Positions 15,726-24,765 of a stretch of DNA of 43,245 nucleotides are shown here, piece after piece. The position numbers and the translations under genes are program-made. The notes under the pieces were generated by a model, which was not told the DNA's origin, made no database searches, and worked only from the letters and a program-made list of their open reading frames with translations. Position 1 is the first letter of the stretch. The number at the start of each line of letters is the position of its first letter. The DNA comes from Roseburia sp. (lineage in GTDB: Bacteria > Bacillota > Clostridia > Lachnospirales > Lachnospiraceae). The stretch is from NCBI GenBank assembly GCA_023664265.1, contig JAMPFV010000020.1, positions 1 to 43,245 on the forward strand. The letters run 5' to 3'.

Positions 15726-17717
15726 CTTACCAAGTGCGTTCGGGATGATGGTGAAGGTATTGGAAATACCATCCTGTGCGTCCTTGAACGGGAGCTTGGA
15801 TACAGATGACAGGGAAGCGACTGCGCCATGCGTATCGCGGCCATGCATCGGGTTTGCACCGGGAGCGAAAGGCTGTCCCTTCTTCCGTCCGTCAGGCGTG
15901 TTGCCCGTAGCCTTACCGTAGGTTACGTTTGAAGTAATCGTAAGGATAGAGGTTGTCGGGATACCGTTTCTGTAGGTATGATGTCTTCTTACGGCAGTCA
16001 TAAACTTGTGAACGATTTCCTGTGCAATCAAATCTACGCGGTCGTCATCATTACCATACTTAGGGAAGTCGCCCGTTGTCTCGAAGTCAACGATAACGCC
16101 GTCCTCGTCGCGAATCGGCTTAACCTGCGCATACTTGATTGCAGATAAAGAGTCTGCAACGATGGAAAGGCCTGCAACGCCTGTCGCGAAATATCTCTTA
16201 ACGTCTCTGTCATGGAGCGCCATCTCCGCTCTCTCATAGCAGTATTTGTCATGCATGTAGTGGATGATATTCAGCGTATTTACATATACGTCTGCCTGCC
16301 ACTCCATCATATCCATGAACTTGCTCATTACATCATCATAATCAAGCACATCGCCTGAAACCGGACGATACTTGGGGCCGACCTGCTTCTTTGTAACCTC
16401 GTCCACACCGCCGTTCAAAGCGTAGAGCAGGCACTTTGCAAGGTTCGCACGAGCGCCGAAGAATTGCATCTCCTTGCCGACAACCATGGAGGATACGCAG
16501 CATGCGATAGCATAGTCGTCACCGTGAGTCACTCTCATCAAATCGTCATTCTCGTACTGGATGGAAGAAGTCTGGATAGACATCTTCGCGCAGTATCTCT
16601 TCCAAGCTTCCGGAAGTCTTGTGGACCAGAGAACCGTCAGGTTCGGCTCCGGGCTGGGCCCAAGGTTCGTCAGCGTATTCAGATAACGGAAAGACATCTT
16701 TGTTACCAAGGGACGTCCGTCAACGCCTACACCACCGAGGGACTCCGTTACCCATACGGGATCGCCTGCGAAAATCTGGTTGTACTCCGGTGTACGAGCG
16801 AACTTGATGCAGCGAAGCTTCATAATAAAGTGGTCAACAAACTCCTGAATCTGCTCCTCCGTGAAGGTGCCGTTCTTTAAATCTCTCTGCGCGTAGCAGT
16901 CAAGGAAAGTAGAGGTACGTCCAAGGGACATCGCAGCGCCGTTCTGCTCCTTAACAGCACACAGATATCCGAAGTAGGTAGCCTGAATCGCCTCCTGTAC
17001 GTTTGTAGCCGGCTTGGAAATATCGCAGCCGTAGGAAGCAGCCATCTCCTTCATCATCTTGAGCGCGATCATCTGCTCGGAAATCTCCTCGCGCAGACGG
17101 ATAACGTCGTCTGTCATAACACGTCCGGTAGAGTCCTTCTGAGCCTGCTTATCCTCGATCAGTCTGTCGATACCGTAGAGTGCAACTCTTCTGTAGTCGC
17201 CGATGATACGTCCGCGGCCGTAAGCATCAGGAAGACCTGTGATAATGTGTGAGGAACGGCAAGCTCTCATCTCCTGATTGTAAGCATCGAAGCAGCCGGC
17301 ATTGTGTGTCTTTCTGTGGGTAGAGAAGAACTCACTAACCTCGGGATCTACCTCATATCCGTTGTCAGAGCAAGCTTTCTCTGCCATTCTGATACCGCCG
17401 TAGGGCTGTAAAGAACGCTTAAAAGGCTTATCTGTCTGGAATCCGACGATTGTCTCCTTGCTCTTGTCAAGGTATCCCGGGCCATGAGAAGTAATGGTAG
17501 AGATAACCTTGGTATCCATATCAAGCACTCCGCCTGCTTCTCTCTCCTTCTTCTGAAGGTCAAGAACCATGTCCCACAAATCCTTCGTGTTCTGTGTAGG
17601 TCCTGCCAAGAAAGACTCGTCGCCGTCATAGGGCGTGAAGTTCTTCTGGATGAAGTCACGCACATTGATCTCGCTTTCCCATTTGCCACCTACAAAATCT
17701 TTCCATTCTGGTCTCAT
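15678..17717 (-). CDS. pflB: Pyruvate formate-lyase core subunit lacking the glycyl-radical domain
   Basis: A 679-residue protein that converts pyruvate and CoA to formate and acetyl-CoA in anaerobic fermentation. The PFL barrel is complete, including the catalytic pair IACCVSS (C406, C407), [18 protein letters not shown] near residue 165, and [18 protein letters not shown]. Ordinary PFLs have about 740-760 residues. This one stops after [19 protein letters not shown] (given in part) and DIELDLSK, exactly where the C-terminal radical domain should begin. That domain is encoded separately at 15113-15352. TTAGGAGG precedes the start. A strong promoter lies at 17813-17842, and a duplicated tail follows the stop. 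Confidence 0.93.
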   Translation of the reverse strand: MRPEWKDFVGGKWESEINVRDFIQKNFTPYDGDESFLAGPTQNTKDLWDMVLDLQKKEREAGGVLDMDTKVISTITSHGPGYLDKSKETIVGFQTDKPFKRSLQPYGGIRMAEKACSDNGYEVDPEVSEFFSTHRKTHNAGCFDAYNQEMRACRSSHIITGLPDAYGRGRIIGDYRRVALYGIDRLIEDKQAQKDSTGRVMTDDVIRLREEISEQMIALKMMKEMAASYGCDISKPATNVQEAIQATYFGYLCAVKEQNGAAMSLGRTSTFLDCYAQRDLKNGTFTEEQIQEFVDHFIMKLRCIKFARTPEYNQIFAGDPVWVTESLGGVGVDGRPLVTKMSFRYLNTLTNLGPSPEPNLTVLWSTRLPEAWKRYCAKMSIQTSSIQYENDDLMRVTHGDDYAIACCVSSMVVGKEMQFFGARANLAKCLLYALNGGVDEVTKKQVGPKYRPVSGDVLDYDDVMSKFMDMMEWQADVYVNTLNIIHYMHDKYCYERAEMALHDRDVKRYFATGVAGLSIVADSLSAIKYAQVKPIRDEDGVIVDFETTGDFPKYGNDDDRVDLIAQEIVHKFMTAVRRHHTYRNGIPTTSILTITSNVTYGKATGNTPDGRKKGQPFAPGANPMHGRDTHGAVASLSSVSKLPFKDAQDGISNTFTIIPNALGKEAKVFSGDIELDLSK

Positions 17718-17812
17718 TTTGCAAAGCCTCCTAATAAATAAATTTAAATTAATATGCGGTATGATAACCGCTGGTTACTAAAAATTAGAATGTAGAAACA
17801 CTCTATGGTTGT

Positions 17813-17842
17813 ATTATATCCTCAATTTTGTATACACGTCAA
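17813..17842 (-). promoter_or_regulatory. Promoter of the split pfl operon
   Basis: On the minus strand TTGACG and a perfect TATAAT are separated by 18 bases, about 95 bases before the pflB start. AT-rich flanks, including a nearby GTACATAAAAAAGTAC dyad upstream of the -35, could hold a redox or catabolite regulator site. Confidence 0.75.
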
Positions 17843-17922
17843 CACCATTCTTTGTACTTTTTTATGTACAGACGAGGAAAAAATATAAAATTTTTGTTAA
17901 TTATTCCAAATGACCGTGTCAG

Positions 17923-17951
17923 TTGACGAAATAAGAATTATATATTATAGT
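17923..17951 (+). promoter_or_regulatory. Promoter of the DUF1858 gene
   Basis: TTGACG (17923-17928) and TATAGT (17946-17951) are 17 bases apart, diverging from the pfl promoter. A TCAGGC/GCCTGA dyad lies further on in the leader. Together with the pfl promoter it fills the 17718-18044 gap; no gene is seen there. Confidence 0.5.
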
Positions 17952-18044
17952 TATTAAAGGCCGCGCATAACGCGACGCGTTTCAGGCACAATAAAACGAA
18001 AGCGCCTGACAGTATTGTTGATATGATTTTAGGAGGAGATAAAA

Positions 18045-18239
18045 ATGGCAGAGATAACCAAGGAAATGACCATCGGTGAGATTTTGAGAACCAATCCGGA
18101 TGTAGCGCCCGTCCTGATGGAGGCGGGGATGCACTGTCTGGGCTGCCCTTCCGCGCAGGGAGAGTCCTTAGAGGAGGCGGCCATGGTGCACGGCATGGAC
18201 ATTGACGCGCTGATGGAGAAGATTGCGCAGCTGGCCTAG
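18045..18239 (+). CDS. DUF1858 domain protein
   Basis: A 64-residue protein consisting of a single DUF1858 domain: [20 protein letters not shown] followed by the [18 protein letters not shown] motif with its CLGC pair. Domains of this type occur as free proteins and at the N-terminus of ScdA/RIC-like di-iron repair proteins, which points to redox or iron-sulfur chemistry. TAGGAGGAG precedes the start. It is transcribed divergently from the split PFL operon and ends at a bidirectional terminator. A link to anaerobic metabolism is inferred from position only. Confidence 0.85.
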   Translation: MAEITKEMTIGEILRTNPDVAPVLMEAGMHCLGCPSAQGESLEEAAMVHGMDIDALMEKIAQLA

Positions 18240-18315
18240 TGCATGCCGGCGAAGAAGCCGCGTGAACATGAAATGGAAGCGGAAGGCATGACCCGCAAAA
18301 TAACGGTATGAAATG

Positions 18316-18362
18316 AAAAGCTGTCAGACCCCGGGCATACGCTTGGGAATCTGACAGCTTTT
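18316..18362. terminator. Bidirectional terminator
   Basis: AAAAGCTGTCAGA (18316-18328) and TCTGACAGCTTTT (18350-18362) form a perfect 13-bp stem around a 21-base loop. It sits between the convergent DUF1858 and mecA genes and has U-rich ends in both directions. Confidence 0.88.
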
Positions 18363-18378
18363 GTGCAGGTATGCGGTA

Positions 18379-19164
18379 TTACACCAAGGACAGCGACTGT
18401 ATCGCTTTATCCTTTATAATCGGTTCAAAGTGCTCCTCCATATAGGCCTCGCTCGCGGCGCCGAACTTCTCAGGACTGCCGTACTCGGAGAGCATGTTGC
18501 AGATGCGGTTGAACTCCTCGGGCGTATGACCGGACTGTGTGAGGACAAGGATGTAAGAACCCTGCTTCTCATTCTTGTACAGGGAGTTGACTCCGCTGTA
18601 ATGCTGCGACAGAACATGAGCAAGCCGTGTCACCTGTGCCAGAGAGTCAAAGGCGTACACCCGGGTCAGCTCGATCGGCAGCTGCGCCTTCCCCTGCGGC
18701 CCGGCAATCTGCCGGTTCAAATCCGTCAGCGCATCCGTCGCGCTTGAGATGGCGTCCGCGTACTTGCCGTCATGTATCTTCTTAAACAAGTCGAGCACAT
18801 CATCCGCGCTGTCAGAAATACTCTGAAGCATCTGGTCGAGCGTGTTTCCGTCCTCCTCTTCGTCGTCCTCATGGATGGAGGGGGCGAACTTGGAAAATCG
18901 GGTATCCAGCTCCTCGGGATCCTCCACCTTCGTGATAACGAGCACGATACATTCCGAATTGAGAGGGATCGCCTCAATCATAAGCGGTATATCTTCAGCA
19001 TCAAATCCGAACTCATAGGAGGCCTGCTGCATCATGTCGCGAAACAGGTTCTTCGCTTTCTCCGTGCCGTAGGCAAGTTCACTGATTTTTAATTCGCGGT
19101 CCGCCAAATCCGCCTTGGTCAGCGTACATCGAATCTGATGGTCGTTTACTTTTTCAATTTTCAT
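18379..19164 (-). CDS. mecA: Adaptor protein MecA
   Basis: A 261-residue MecA-family adaptor, which in Bacillus delivers substrates such as ComK to the ClpCP protease. The N-terminal substrate-binding domain (MKIEKVNDHQIRCTLTKADL, then FRDMMQQASYEFGFDAEDIP) and the C-terminal ClpC-binding domain (VYAFDSLAQVTRLA, then GSYILVLTQSGHTPEEFNRI) are both present. An acidic linker of about 10 residues (HEDDEEEDGN) joins them. It is longer than the 218-residue Bacillus protein because the linker region is extended. The name refers to the competence adaptor, not the methicillin-resistance gene. It is monocistronic between its own promoter and the terminator at 18316-18362. Confidence 0.88.
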   Translation of the reverse strand: MKIEKVNDHQIRCTLTKADLADRELKISELAYGTEKAKNLFRDMMQQASYEFGFDAEDIPLMIEAIPLNSECIVLVITKVEDPEELDTRFSKFAPSIHEDDEEEDGNTLDQMLQSISDSADDVLDLFKKIHDGKYADAISSATDALTDLNRQIAGPQGKAQLPIELTRVYAFDSLAQVTRLAHVLSQHYSGVNSLYKNEKQGSYILVLTQSGHTPEEFNRICNMLSEYGSPEKFGAASEAYMEEHFEPIIKDKAIQSLSLV

Positions 19165-19237
19165 AGCTATTCACATCCTCACTACTTATATTATTGATAT
19201 AGTGTCCATGTTTACAGGACTTCCTCGTCCTTCACAT

Positions 19238-19266
19238 ATCTTATACTTAGAAATCGGCTAAGTCAA
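19238..19266 (-). promoter_or_regulatory. Promoter of mecA
   Basis: On the minus strand TTGACT and TAAGAT are separated by 17 bases, about 75 bases before the mecA start. A GAGGATG ribosome site follows near 19170. Confidence 0.55.
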
Positions 19267-19850
19267 TACCATTCAATCACTGTTTGCAAAAAATTTATAA
19301 CTTAAAGTATTAATTTTTACATTTCAAACGAATTTTTACATTTCAATTTGCATAATTTTCTAAAATATGCTAATAATGCTATTTGTAAGATGTCCTCGGA
19401 ACAAATCCGTACAGATTGGAGGACCGGAGCAAACATATAAAATCTTCGCGCGCTGATGGAGCGATCGACGCAGTCTGTTTTTTCTCGTTGTCTTATTAGC
19501 TTGCGCCAATGGCGGAAAAATATTTTTCCAAACTTTTCATTTACAATACCATTATACAACATATTTTCAAGAAAAGGTACATGTTCTGACATCTTTCACA
19601 AAATTTATATATCACAAATTTTACCTTTTGGTTTCAAAACCTTGTGTCGATTCCCGCGTTAACGGTTTCACGGATAAACGATAGCCCCTCTATGCAGTAT
19701 ATGTGAAAATGCGTGGAATTGACAATGCTTTGCGGAGCGCAGCTCTATTTTATCATATGCGGAATGCAATTGACAGGAGCAAAAGCGAAAAAGTTTTTGG
19801 TAAAATATTCTTAAAAATTTTTAAAAATTCAATTTAACGGCAATTTGGTA
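19267..19850. other. AT-rich intergenic region with small repeats and dyads
   Basis: No convincing gene is seen. The stretch contains AATTTTTACATTTCAA repeated at 19312-19327 and 19331-19346, a hairpin at 19392-19424 (GTCCTC/GAGGAC with inner AATC/GATT) followed about 50 bases later by a T6 run, and a perfect 16-bp palindrome GGAAAAATATTTTTCC at 19514-19529. A regulatory region or small RNA is possible; nothing decides it. Confidence 0.4.
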
Positions 19851-19879
19851 ATGACTAGCTACCGATATTTTGCTATAAT
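19851..19879 (+). promoter_or_regulatory. Promoter of the GH18 gene
   Basis: ATGACT (19851-19856) and a perfect TATAAT (19874-19879) are 17 bases apart, and TGC immediately before the -10 makes it an extended -10 promoter. Transcription would begin about 15 bases before the ribosome site. Confidence 0.7.
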
Positions 19880-19902
19880 GAGAACGATTGGGAGGTATCC
19901 GA

Positions 19903-21621
19903 ATGAAGAAAAAGATGATTCCGGTGCTTTTTGCAGTCGTTCTCATTGTTTTAGTGGCGGCGGTTGCATTCGGCAGCAAGATTTTGGAGAAGTATTCCTA
20001 TTCTAAGGAACAGGCAGACTTGAGAGACTATTTCAAGCTGGAGCAGGAGGATGAGATTGCCATTATCCTCCAAGATGAGCTTGTGGAGGAGAAGGCAAAG
20101 CTTCGGGATGGGATTTGCTATTTTGACCTGTCAACGGTGAGCCGGTATTTTACGGACAGATTTTATGTGAACAGCGTGGAGCAGGTGCTTCTGTTTACCA
20201 CGGACACGGATGTGATTCGAATCGACATCGGCGACGGCAGCGATACGAAATACGTGTCGGATGCGGGGGAGGCGCTGGGCTACAAGGCGGCGTTCTATGA
20301 GGGCGAGACGCTCTACATCGCGGCTGATTATGTGAAGAATTACGCAAATTTTGAGTATCATCTGTATGAGGGGCCGCTTCACATGCAGGTGTACACGCAG
20401 TGGGACGTCTACACAAGCGCGGAGATTTCCAAAAAGACGAACCTCCGGTATCAGGGTGGCATCAAGAGCGACATCCTTGTGCCGCTGGCCATGGGGGAGG
20501 AGGTCGTCCTGTTGGAGGAGATGGAGACCTGGTCCAAGGTAAAGACCAAGGATTCCTACATCGGCTATGTGGAAAATAAATATATCAAAAATAAGAGCGG
20601 TGTTGCGCGCGTGTGTGATACGGGCTTTGAGGAGCTTGTCTATAACAGCGTAAAGAAGGAGGGCATGATCAATCTCACGTTCCATCAGGTTTTTGAGGAG
20701 GTTGGCGGCGACTATCTGATCAATGCGCTCAGCGGGACGAAGGGAATCAATGTCATATCGCCGACATGGTTTCGGCTGACGAACAGCAGCGGCGACTTCT
20801 CGAGCATTGCGAACGCTTCTTATGTGTCGGCGGCGCACGAGCGGGGAATCGACGTCTGGGCGCTGATTACGGATGTGGACAGCGCGGACTTGTACGGGAT
20901 AGAGGTGGACTTTGTGGAGCTGTTCTCGTCCTCCGCGAACAGGCGGCATCTGATTGACGGGCTGATGGCGCAGGTGGACGCATTCGGGCTTGACGGGGTT
21001 AATATTGATTTTGAGAGGGTCAGAAGCGATGCGGGGCCGCATTTCGTACAGTTTTTGCGGGAGCTTTCCATCGAGACGGGCAAGCGCGGGGTGGTGCTGT
21101 CCGTGGACAACAATGTCCCCACGGAGTACACCGCCCACTATAACCGCAAGGAGCAGGGAATCGTTGTGGACTATCTGATTATCATGGGGTATGACGAGCA
21201 CTATTCCGGCGGCGGAGAGGCCGGCTCCAACGCGTCGATCGACTTTGTGGAGAAGGGCATTATTCATACGAAGGAAGCGGCTCCGGCGGACAAGATCATC
21301 AACGCGATATCGTTCTATACGAGGGTGTGGGCGTCCGGACCGGATGGTCTGAAAGCGTCCACGCTGACAATGGCATCCACACAGAACTGGATTGCCGACA
21401 ACGGTGTGAATCCGGTGTGGCTTGAGGAGTATTGTCAAAATTATGGGGAGTATCAGAGCGGTGACACGCTTTATCAATGCTGGATAGAGGATGTAACCTC
21501 TATAGAAGTAAAGCTTCAGGTGATGCAGAGCCAAGGCATTGCCGGCGTGGCCAGCTGGAAGCTTGGGCTGGAGGACAAGGCGGTCTGGGATAAGATAGCG
21601 GAATATATGGGAGCGAATTGA
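19903..21621 (+). CDS. Exported GH18-family hydrolase with SH3-like domain
   Basis: A 572-residue envelope protein. The N-terminal MKKKMIPVLFAVVLIVLVAA segment is a signal anchor. Next come a stalk-like region (about 35-150), an SH3-type segment (ETWSKVKTKDSYIGYVENKY, about 210-230), and the GH18 barrel from about 250. The active-site motif is LDGVNIDFERV, with the proton-donor Glu near residue 371. Asn replaces the first Asp of the canonical DGxDxDxE, as in YaaH-like sporulation and wall proteins. The barrel also shows IIMGYDEHYSGG. Its substrate is more likely peptidoglycan than chitin. GGGAGG sets the start at 19903. The 189-residue exported protein downstream may be cotranscribed. Confidence 0.88.
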   Translation: MKKKMIPVLFAVVLIVLVAAVAFGSKILEKYSYSKEQADLRDYFKLEQEDEIAIILQDELVEEKAKLRDGICYFDLSTVSRYFTDRFYVNSVEQVLLFTTDTDVIRIDIGDGSDTKYVSDAGEALGYKAAFYEGETLYIAADYVKNYANFEYHLYEGPLHMQVYTQWDVYTSAEISKKTNLRYQGGIKSDILVPLAMGEEVVLLEEMETWSKVKTKDSYIGYVENKYIKNKSGVARVCDTGFEELVYNSVKKEGMINLTFHQVFEEVGGDYLINALSGTKGINVISPTWFRLTNSSGDFSSIANASYVSAAHERGIDVWALITDVDSADLYGIEVDFVELFSSSANRRHLIDGLMAQVDAFGLDGVNIDFERVRSDAGPHFVQFLRELSIETGKRGVVLSVDNNVPTEYTAHYNRKEQGIVVDYLIIMGYDEHYSGGGEAGSNASIDFVEKGIIHTKEAAPADKIINAISFYTRVWASGPDGLKASTLTMASTQNWIADNGVNPVWLEEYCQNYGEYQSGDTLYQCWIEDVTSIEVKLQVMQSQGIAGVASWKLGLEDKAVWDKIAEYMGAN

Positions 21622-21710
21622 CAACCCCTTTTGCCAATGATAGAATATTGTCGAAAACGGTCGGATTACGATAAGGCTGAAGGAGAAAGAGGAAGGGAGA
21701 AAATACAATC

Positions 21711-22280
21711 GTGAAAAAGAAAATCGGTATTGCATGCGTAGGTGTCGTGCTGGTGGTATTGGCGCTGGTGTTCAGCGGAGAGAAGGGAACGCCGCCCGTA
21801 TTGTCGTTTGACGGGACAGAGATTACCATTGGGGAGTCAAGCCCCTATAACATGACGAGCGCGGGCTTTGAATCGAGCGAGTATCTGATAGGGGAGCTGC
21901 CGGCGCGGAGCTGGTTGTCAGGGCTTATAGGGATGCAGAACGCGAATGGGGAATCGTGTGCGTATATTTATCTTTACAATCCGGAAAAGGAAGCGGTTTC
22001 CTATCTTGGCGCCACGATCTATAAGATAGACATTTATATGAAATCCGAAGAGCACTCCTATTGGGCGGAGAAGAATGCCTTGGTGAACGGCATAGATTTC
22101 CGAGGGATGAACGCCGACGAGGTGAAAGAGGCGATGAAGGAGTATAAGCTGGCGCGGGAGACGGATGCGGGGGATCTGCGTTTTGAGGACGGCTCCTATA
22201 AGTATTTCTTTACCTTTGATAAGGCTACGGGGATTTTGGATGAAATCTCGGTTGAGCTTACAATCGCAAAGGACTATTAA
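21711..22280 (+). CDS. Exported protein of unknown function
   Basis: A 189-residue protein starting with GTG after GAAGGGAGA. Residues 1-22 (MKKKIGIACVGVVLVVLALV) are a signal peptide or anchor. The rest is predicted soluble and outside the membrane, with mixed strands and helices and no cysteine in the mature part except one near the middle (GESCAY). I do not recognise the family. It lies 89 bases behind the GH18 gene in the same direction and ends before a hairpin terminator, so a shared transcript and a wall-related role are possible but unproven. Confidence 0.65.
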   Translation: MKKKIGIACVGVVLVVLALVFSGEKGTPPVLSFDGTEITIGESSPYNMTSAGFESSEYLIGELPARSWLSGLIGMQNANGESCAYIYLYNPEKEAVSYLGATIYKIDIYMKSEEHSYWAEKNALVNGIDFRGMNADEVKEAMKEYKLARETDAGDLRFEDGSYKYFFTFDKATGILDEISVELTIAKDY

Positions 22281-22338
22281 ATCGAATCGCGATGGCGGAA
22301 TATGATATAATATGATGATATATGGAAGCGGACTGAAA

Positions 22339-22361
22339 GGAACCGGCGCAGAGCCGGTTCC
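22339..22361 (+). terminator. Hairpin after the exported protein gene
   Basis: GGAACCGGC (22339-22347) and GCCGGTTCC (22353-22361) form a perfect 9-bp stem with a 5-base loop. The T-tract is poor (TTATG), so it may be an inefficient or factor-assisted terminator. It also lies downstream of the minus-strand gene that follows. Confidence 0.6.
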
Positions 22362-22390
22362 TTATGCTATATATTGTTATATGGAAGATG

Positions 22391-22760
22391 TCAACTGTCA
22401 AAGGTGCGCTTCAGAAAGGCTTCATATGCTGATTTCGACCAGTGCGCTATCCTTGGTGTCCTGCCCGCTCGGGTATCCCCAGTCGTCAGGAACCCATCGA
22501 GTGACGCTGGAGGTGCCCGCTCTTAATTTCCGGATTTGCTCTTCTGACAAATTATTCTTCAAGATTTCTATGTATTCCAAATCCCTCTTTCGCATGTATT
22601 CAGAGGTATTTAACGCCGGATACAAGGAGACGCAATCACTGTCTGTAACCAGTGCGGCGGCGTATATTCTTTCCTCGCCGACTTCTTTGAGGATTTTTTC
22701 GACATCTGCTTTTACCGCTTCCTCGACTTTAATCGCCGGCTCTTGAAAGAAAAATTTCAT
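22391..22760 (-). pseudogene. DUF4303-like protein, probably frameshifted or truncated
   Basis: The open frame runs from 22760 to 22422 (112 residues). It starts KFFFQEPAIKVEEAVKADVE and contains YAAALVTDSDCVSLYPALNT and RWVPDDWGYPS, which resemble the DUF4303 family of unknown function. Family members are usually longer (about 170-190 residues). Shifting frame near the stop continues as YEAFLKRTFDS up to 22391, which looks like natural protein sequence. The gene is therefore probably damaged by a small indel, although the remaining length is still short. GGAAAAGAG precedes the start. It stands alone and oppositely oriented to its neighbours. Confidence 0.45.
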
Positions 22761-22946
22761 TTCCGACTCTTTTCCTGGTTTTTTGTTGCTCCTTTGCAGT
22801 CATTATTCAGGAAAAAAATATGGCTGTTCGTGTGTCTGCGAGGCTTACACTGCAAATTCTATCATGGGGTCTTGGACGTGTCAAGAAAGCGGTAAAGCGA
22901 GACCTGCGTTTTTCGATATGGTTTTTCGATATTTGTGCAATAGGAC

Positions 22947-23000
22947 TTGACAACGCTCTCTATAATAGGTATATTCTTTACAAAATGCAAATGAGTTGCA
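22947..23000 (+). promoter_or_regulatory. Promoter and candidate metal-regulator site for the zinc importer
   Basis: TTGACA (22947-22952) and TATATT (22970-22975) are 17 bases apart. Just downstream TGCAA-atgag-TTGCA (22986-23000) is a dyad placed where a repressor such as Zur or Fur could block transcription. It does not match a textbook Zur box closely, so the regulator assignment is a guess. Confidence 0.5.
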
Positions 23001-23021
23001 AAAGTGAAGGAATAGGATTTT

Positions 23022-23996
23022 ATGAGGAGATTTTTGCTGTTGGTGTGGGTACAGACGCTGCTTGCACTCGGGCTTTGCGGCTGTGCGGGCAGCAGAGAGC
23101 TTCCGGCGGAGGACGGGAAAATCAACATTGTGTGTACTACGTTTCCACAGTATGATTGGGTGAGGACGCTGATTTCCGGACGGGAGGAGCGCTTTTCGCT
23201 CACGCTTCTGACGGAGCGGGGCGGCGATCTGCACAACTATCAGCCGTCGGCGCGGGATATTGCGCGCATATCCGAATGCGATCTGCTGATCTATGTGGGT
23301 GGCGAGTCTGACGCGTGGGTGGAGGAGGTTCTGCGGGAGGCAGCGAATCCGGAGATGCGTGTGCTGAATATGATGGAGGCGGTGGCATCCGAGCTCAAGG
23401 AGGAGACGCACGGCCATGAGGGGGGACACGAACCCGTGAGTCCTGCGCACGAGGAGACGGAGTATGACGAGCATGTCTGGCTTTCCCTGAACAATGCGCG
23501 GCAGCTTGTGGCGGCGTTAAATAATACGCTTGCGGCGCTGGACGCGGACGGCGCGGAACTGTATGGAAGGAACGCGGAGATTTATCTTGCCGCGCTTGCA
23601 TCCCTGGATGCGCGGTATCGGGAGACGGTGGACGCGGCGGTGACGGATACGCTCGTCTTTGCGGACAGGTTTCCCTTTCGGTATATGGTGGAGGACTACG
23701 GCCTGACGTGCTTTGCGGCCTTTGAGGGGTGCAGCGCGGAGACGGGCGTGAGCTTTGAGACGGTTGCGCTGCTGTCGGAGCGGTTGGATTCGTTGGGACT
23801 TGACGCCGTGCTGGTGACGGAAAGCTCGGACAAAAGAATTGCACGTGTTATCATTGAAAATACGGCGGCGGGGAATCAGGAAATTTTAGTGATGGATTCC
23901 ATGCAGTCCGTCTCGAGGAAGGAGCTTGAGGGCGGTATCACCTACTTATCGGTGATGGAGGAGAACCTTGAGGTCCTGCGGACGGCGCTGCGGTAG
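23022..23996 (+). CDS. znuA: Zinc/manganese-type ABC substrate-binding lipoprotein
   Basis: A 324-residue ZnuA-like solute-binding protein that captures metal outside the membrane and passes it to the permease. The signal peptide ends in a lipobox with acylated C21. It has a metal-ligand His in GGDLHNYQPSARD (H71), a His-rich loop (THGHEGGHEPVSPAHEE, about 129-145) and a second ligand His in DEHVWLS (H151). The third expected ligand region reads ADRFPFRYMVEDYG; that lacks the usual His, a variant I associate with clostridial members. The last acidic ligand is probably in TESSDKR. It is first in a znuA-znuC-znuB operon. Zinc is the likeliest metal, judging by the His loop. Confidence 0.85.
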   Translation: MRRFLLLVWVQTLLALGLCGCAGSRELPAEDGKINIVCTTFPQYDWVRTLISGREERFSLTLLTERGGDLHNYQPSARDIARISECDLLIYVGGESDAWVEEVLREAANPEMRVLNMMEAVASELKEETHGHEGGHEPVSPAHEETEYDEHVWLSLNNARQLVAALNNTLAALDADGAELYGRNAEIYLAALASLDARYRETVDAAVTDTLVFADRFPFRYMVEDYGLTCFAAFEGCSAETGVSFETVALLSERLDSLGLDAVLVTESSDKRIARVIIENTAAGNQEILVMDSMQSVSRKELEGGITYLSVMEENLEVLRTALR

Positions 23997-24048
23997 CGAC
24001 ACTATAGTAAAATATTGTGATAATACTATTATAGAAGGGATGCGCGAA

Positions 24049-24765
24049 ATGGCATATATAACGTGCAGGGATTTGACGCTCGGATACGAGGGAATGGTGG
24101 TCGCCGAGAATATCAGCTTTGAGGTAAATGCAGGGGACTATTGGTACATCGTGGGGGAGAACGGCGCAGGCAAGAGCACGCTGATGAAAACGCTGCTCGG
24201 ATTGACGCCGACGATGGGCGGCAGTATCACCTTTGGCGGCGGACTGGAGCGCCACGAGGTAGGGTATTTGCCGCAGCAGACCTTTGTACAGCGGGATTTT
24301 CCGGCATCCGTGTGGGAAATCGTGCTGTCGGGAACGCTGTCAAGAATTGGAAAACGACCGTTTTTTCATAAGAAGGAGAAGCTGCTCGCGGAAGAAAATC
24401 TGCGCCGCATGGATATTTGGAATTTGCGGAAGCAATGCTATCGGATGCTGTCGGGCGGGCAGCAGCAACGGGTTCTTTTGGCGCGGGCGCTCTGCGCGTC
24501 GTCGAAGCTTCTGGTGCTGGACGAGCCGGTGACGGGGCTGGATCCCAAGGTGACGACGGAATTTTATCAACTGATAAGGGACTTAAATCAAGAAGGGCTT
24601 ACGATTATCATGGTCTCGCATGATATTCAGGCGGCGGTTTCCTATGCGAGCCATATCCTGCATGTCGAGCGGGAGCGCTCTTTTGCAGGGGCGACGGCGG
24701 CGTATCGGCGGAGTGATTTTTGGGGCGCCATGAGCGGAGCGCAGAGTGATGTGCAAAGAGCATGA
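24049..24765 (+). CDS. znuC: Metal ABC transporter ATPase
   Basis: A 238-residue ATPase of the ZnuC/MntB class. It shows Walker A GENGAGKST, the LSGGQQQRVLLARAL signature, Walker B KLLVLDEPVTG, and a switch His in MVSHD. GAAGGG lies 9 bases before the chosen ATG at 24049; an ATG at 24040 is too close to it. The last residues (FWGAMSGAQSDVQRA) are encoded inside a 32-bp tandem repeat, so the C-terminus may have been extended or altered by repeat expansion. It lies about 50 bases after znuA. Confidence 0.9.
   Translation: MAYITCRDLTLGYEGMVVAENISFEVNAGDYWYIVGENGAGKSTLMKTLLGLTPTMGGSITFGGGLERHEVGYLPQQTFVQRDFPASVWEIVLSGTLSRIGKRPFFHKKEKLLAEENLRRMDIWNLRKQCYRMLSGGQQQRVLLARALCASSKLLVLDEPVTGLDPKVTTEFYQLIRDLNQEGLTIIMVSHDIQAAVSYASHILHVERERSFAGATAAYRRSDFWGAMSGAQSDVQRA

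Noticed and set aside
18379..19164. Reading mecA as a methicillin-resistance gene
   Set aside because: The protein is the ClpC adaptor MecA, unrelated to the penicillin-binding protein of the same gene name.
20131..21735. 534-codon open frame on the minus strand opposite the GH18 gene
   Set aside because: It is antisense to a clear GH18 gene, has no ribosome site, and its Arg/His/Leu-rich translation is typical of the shadow of a GC-skewed coding strand.
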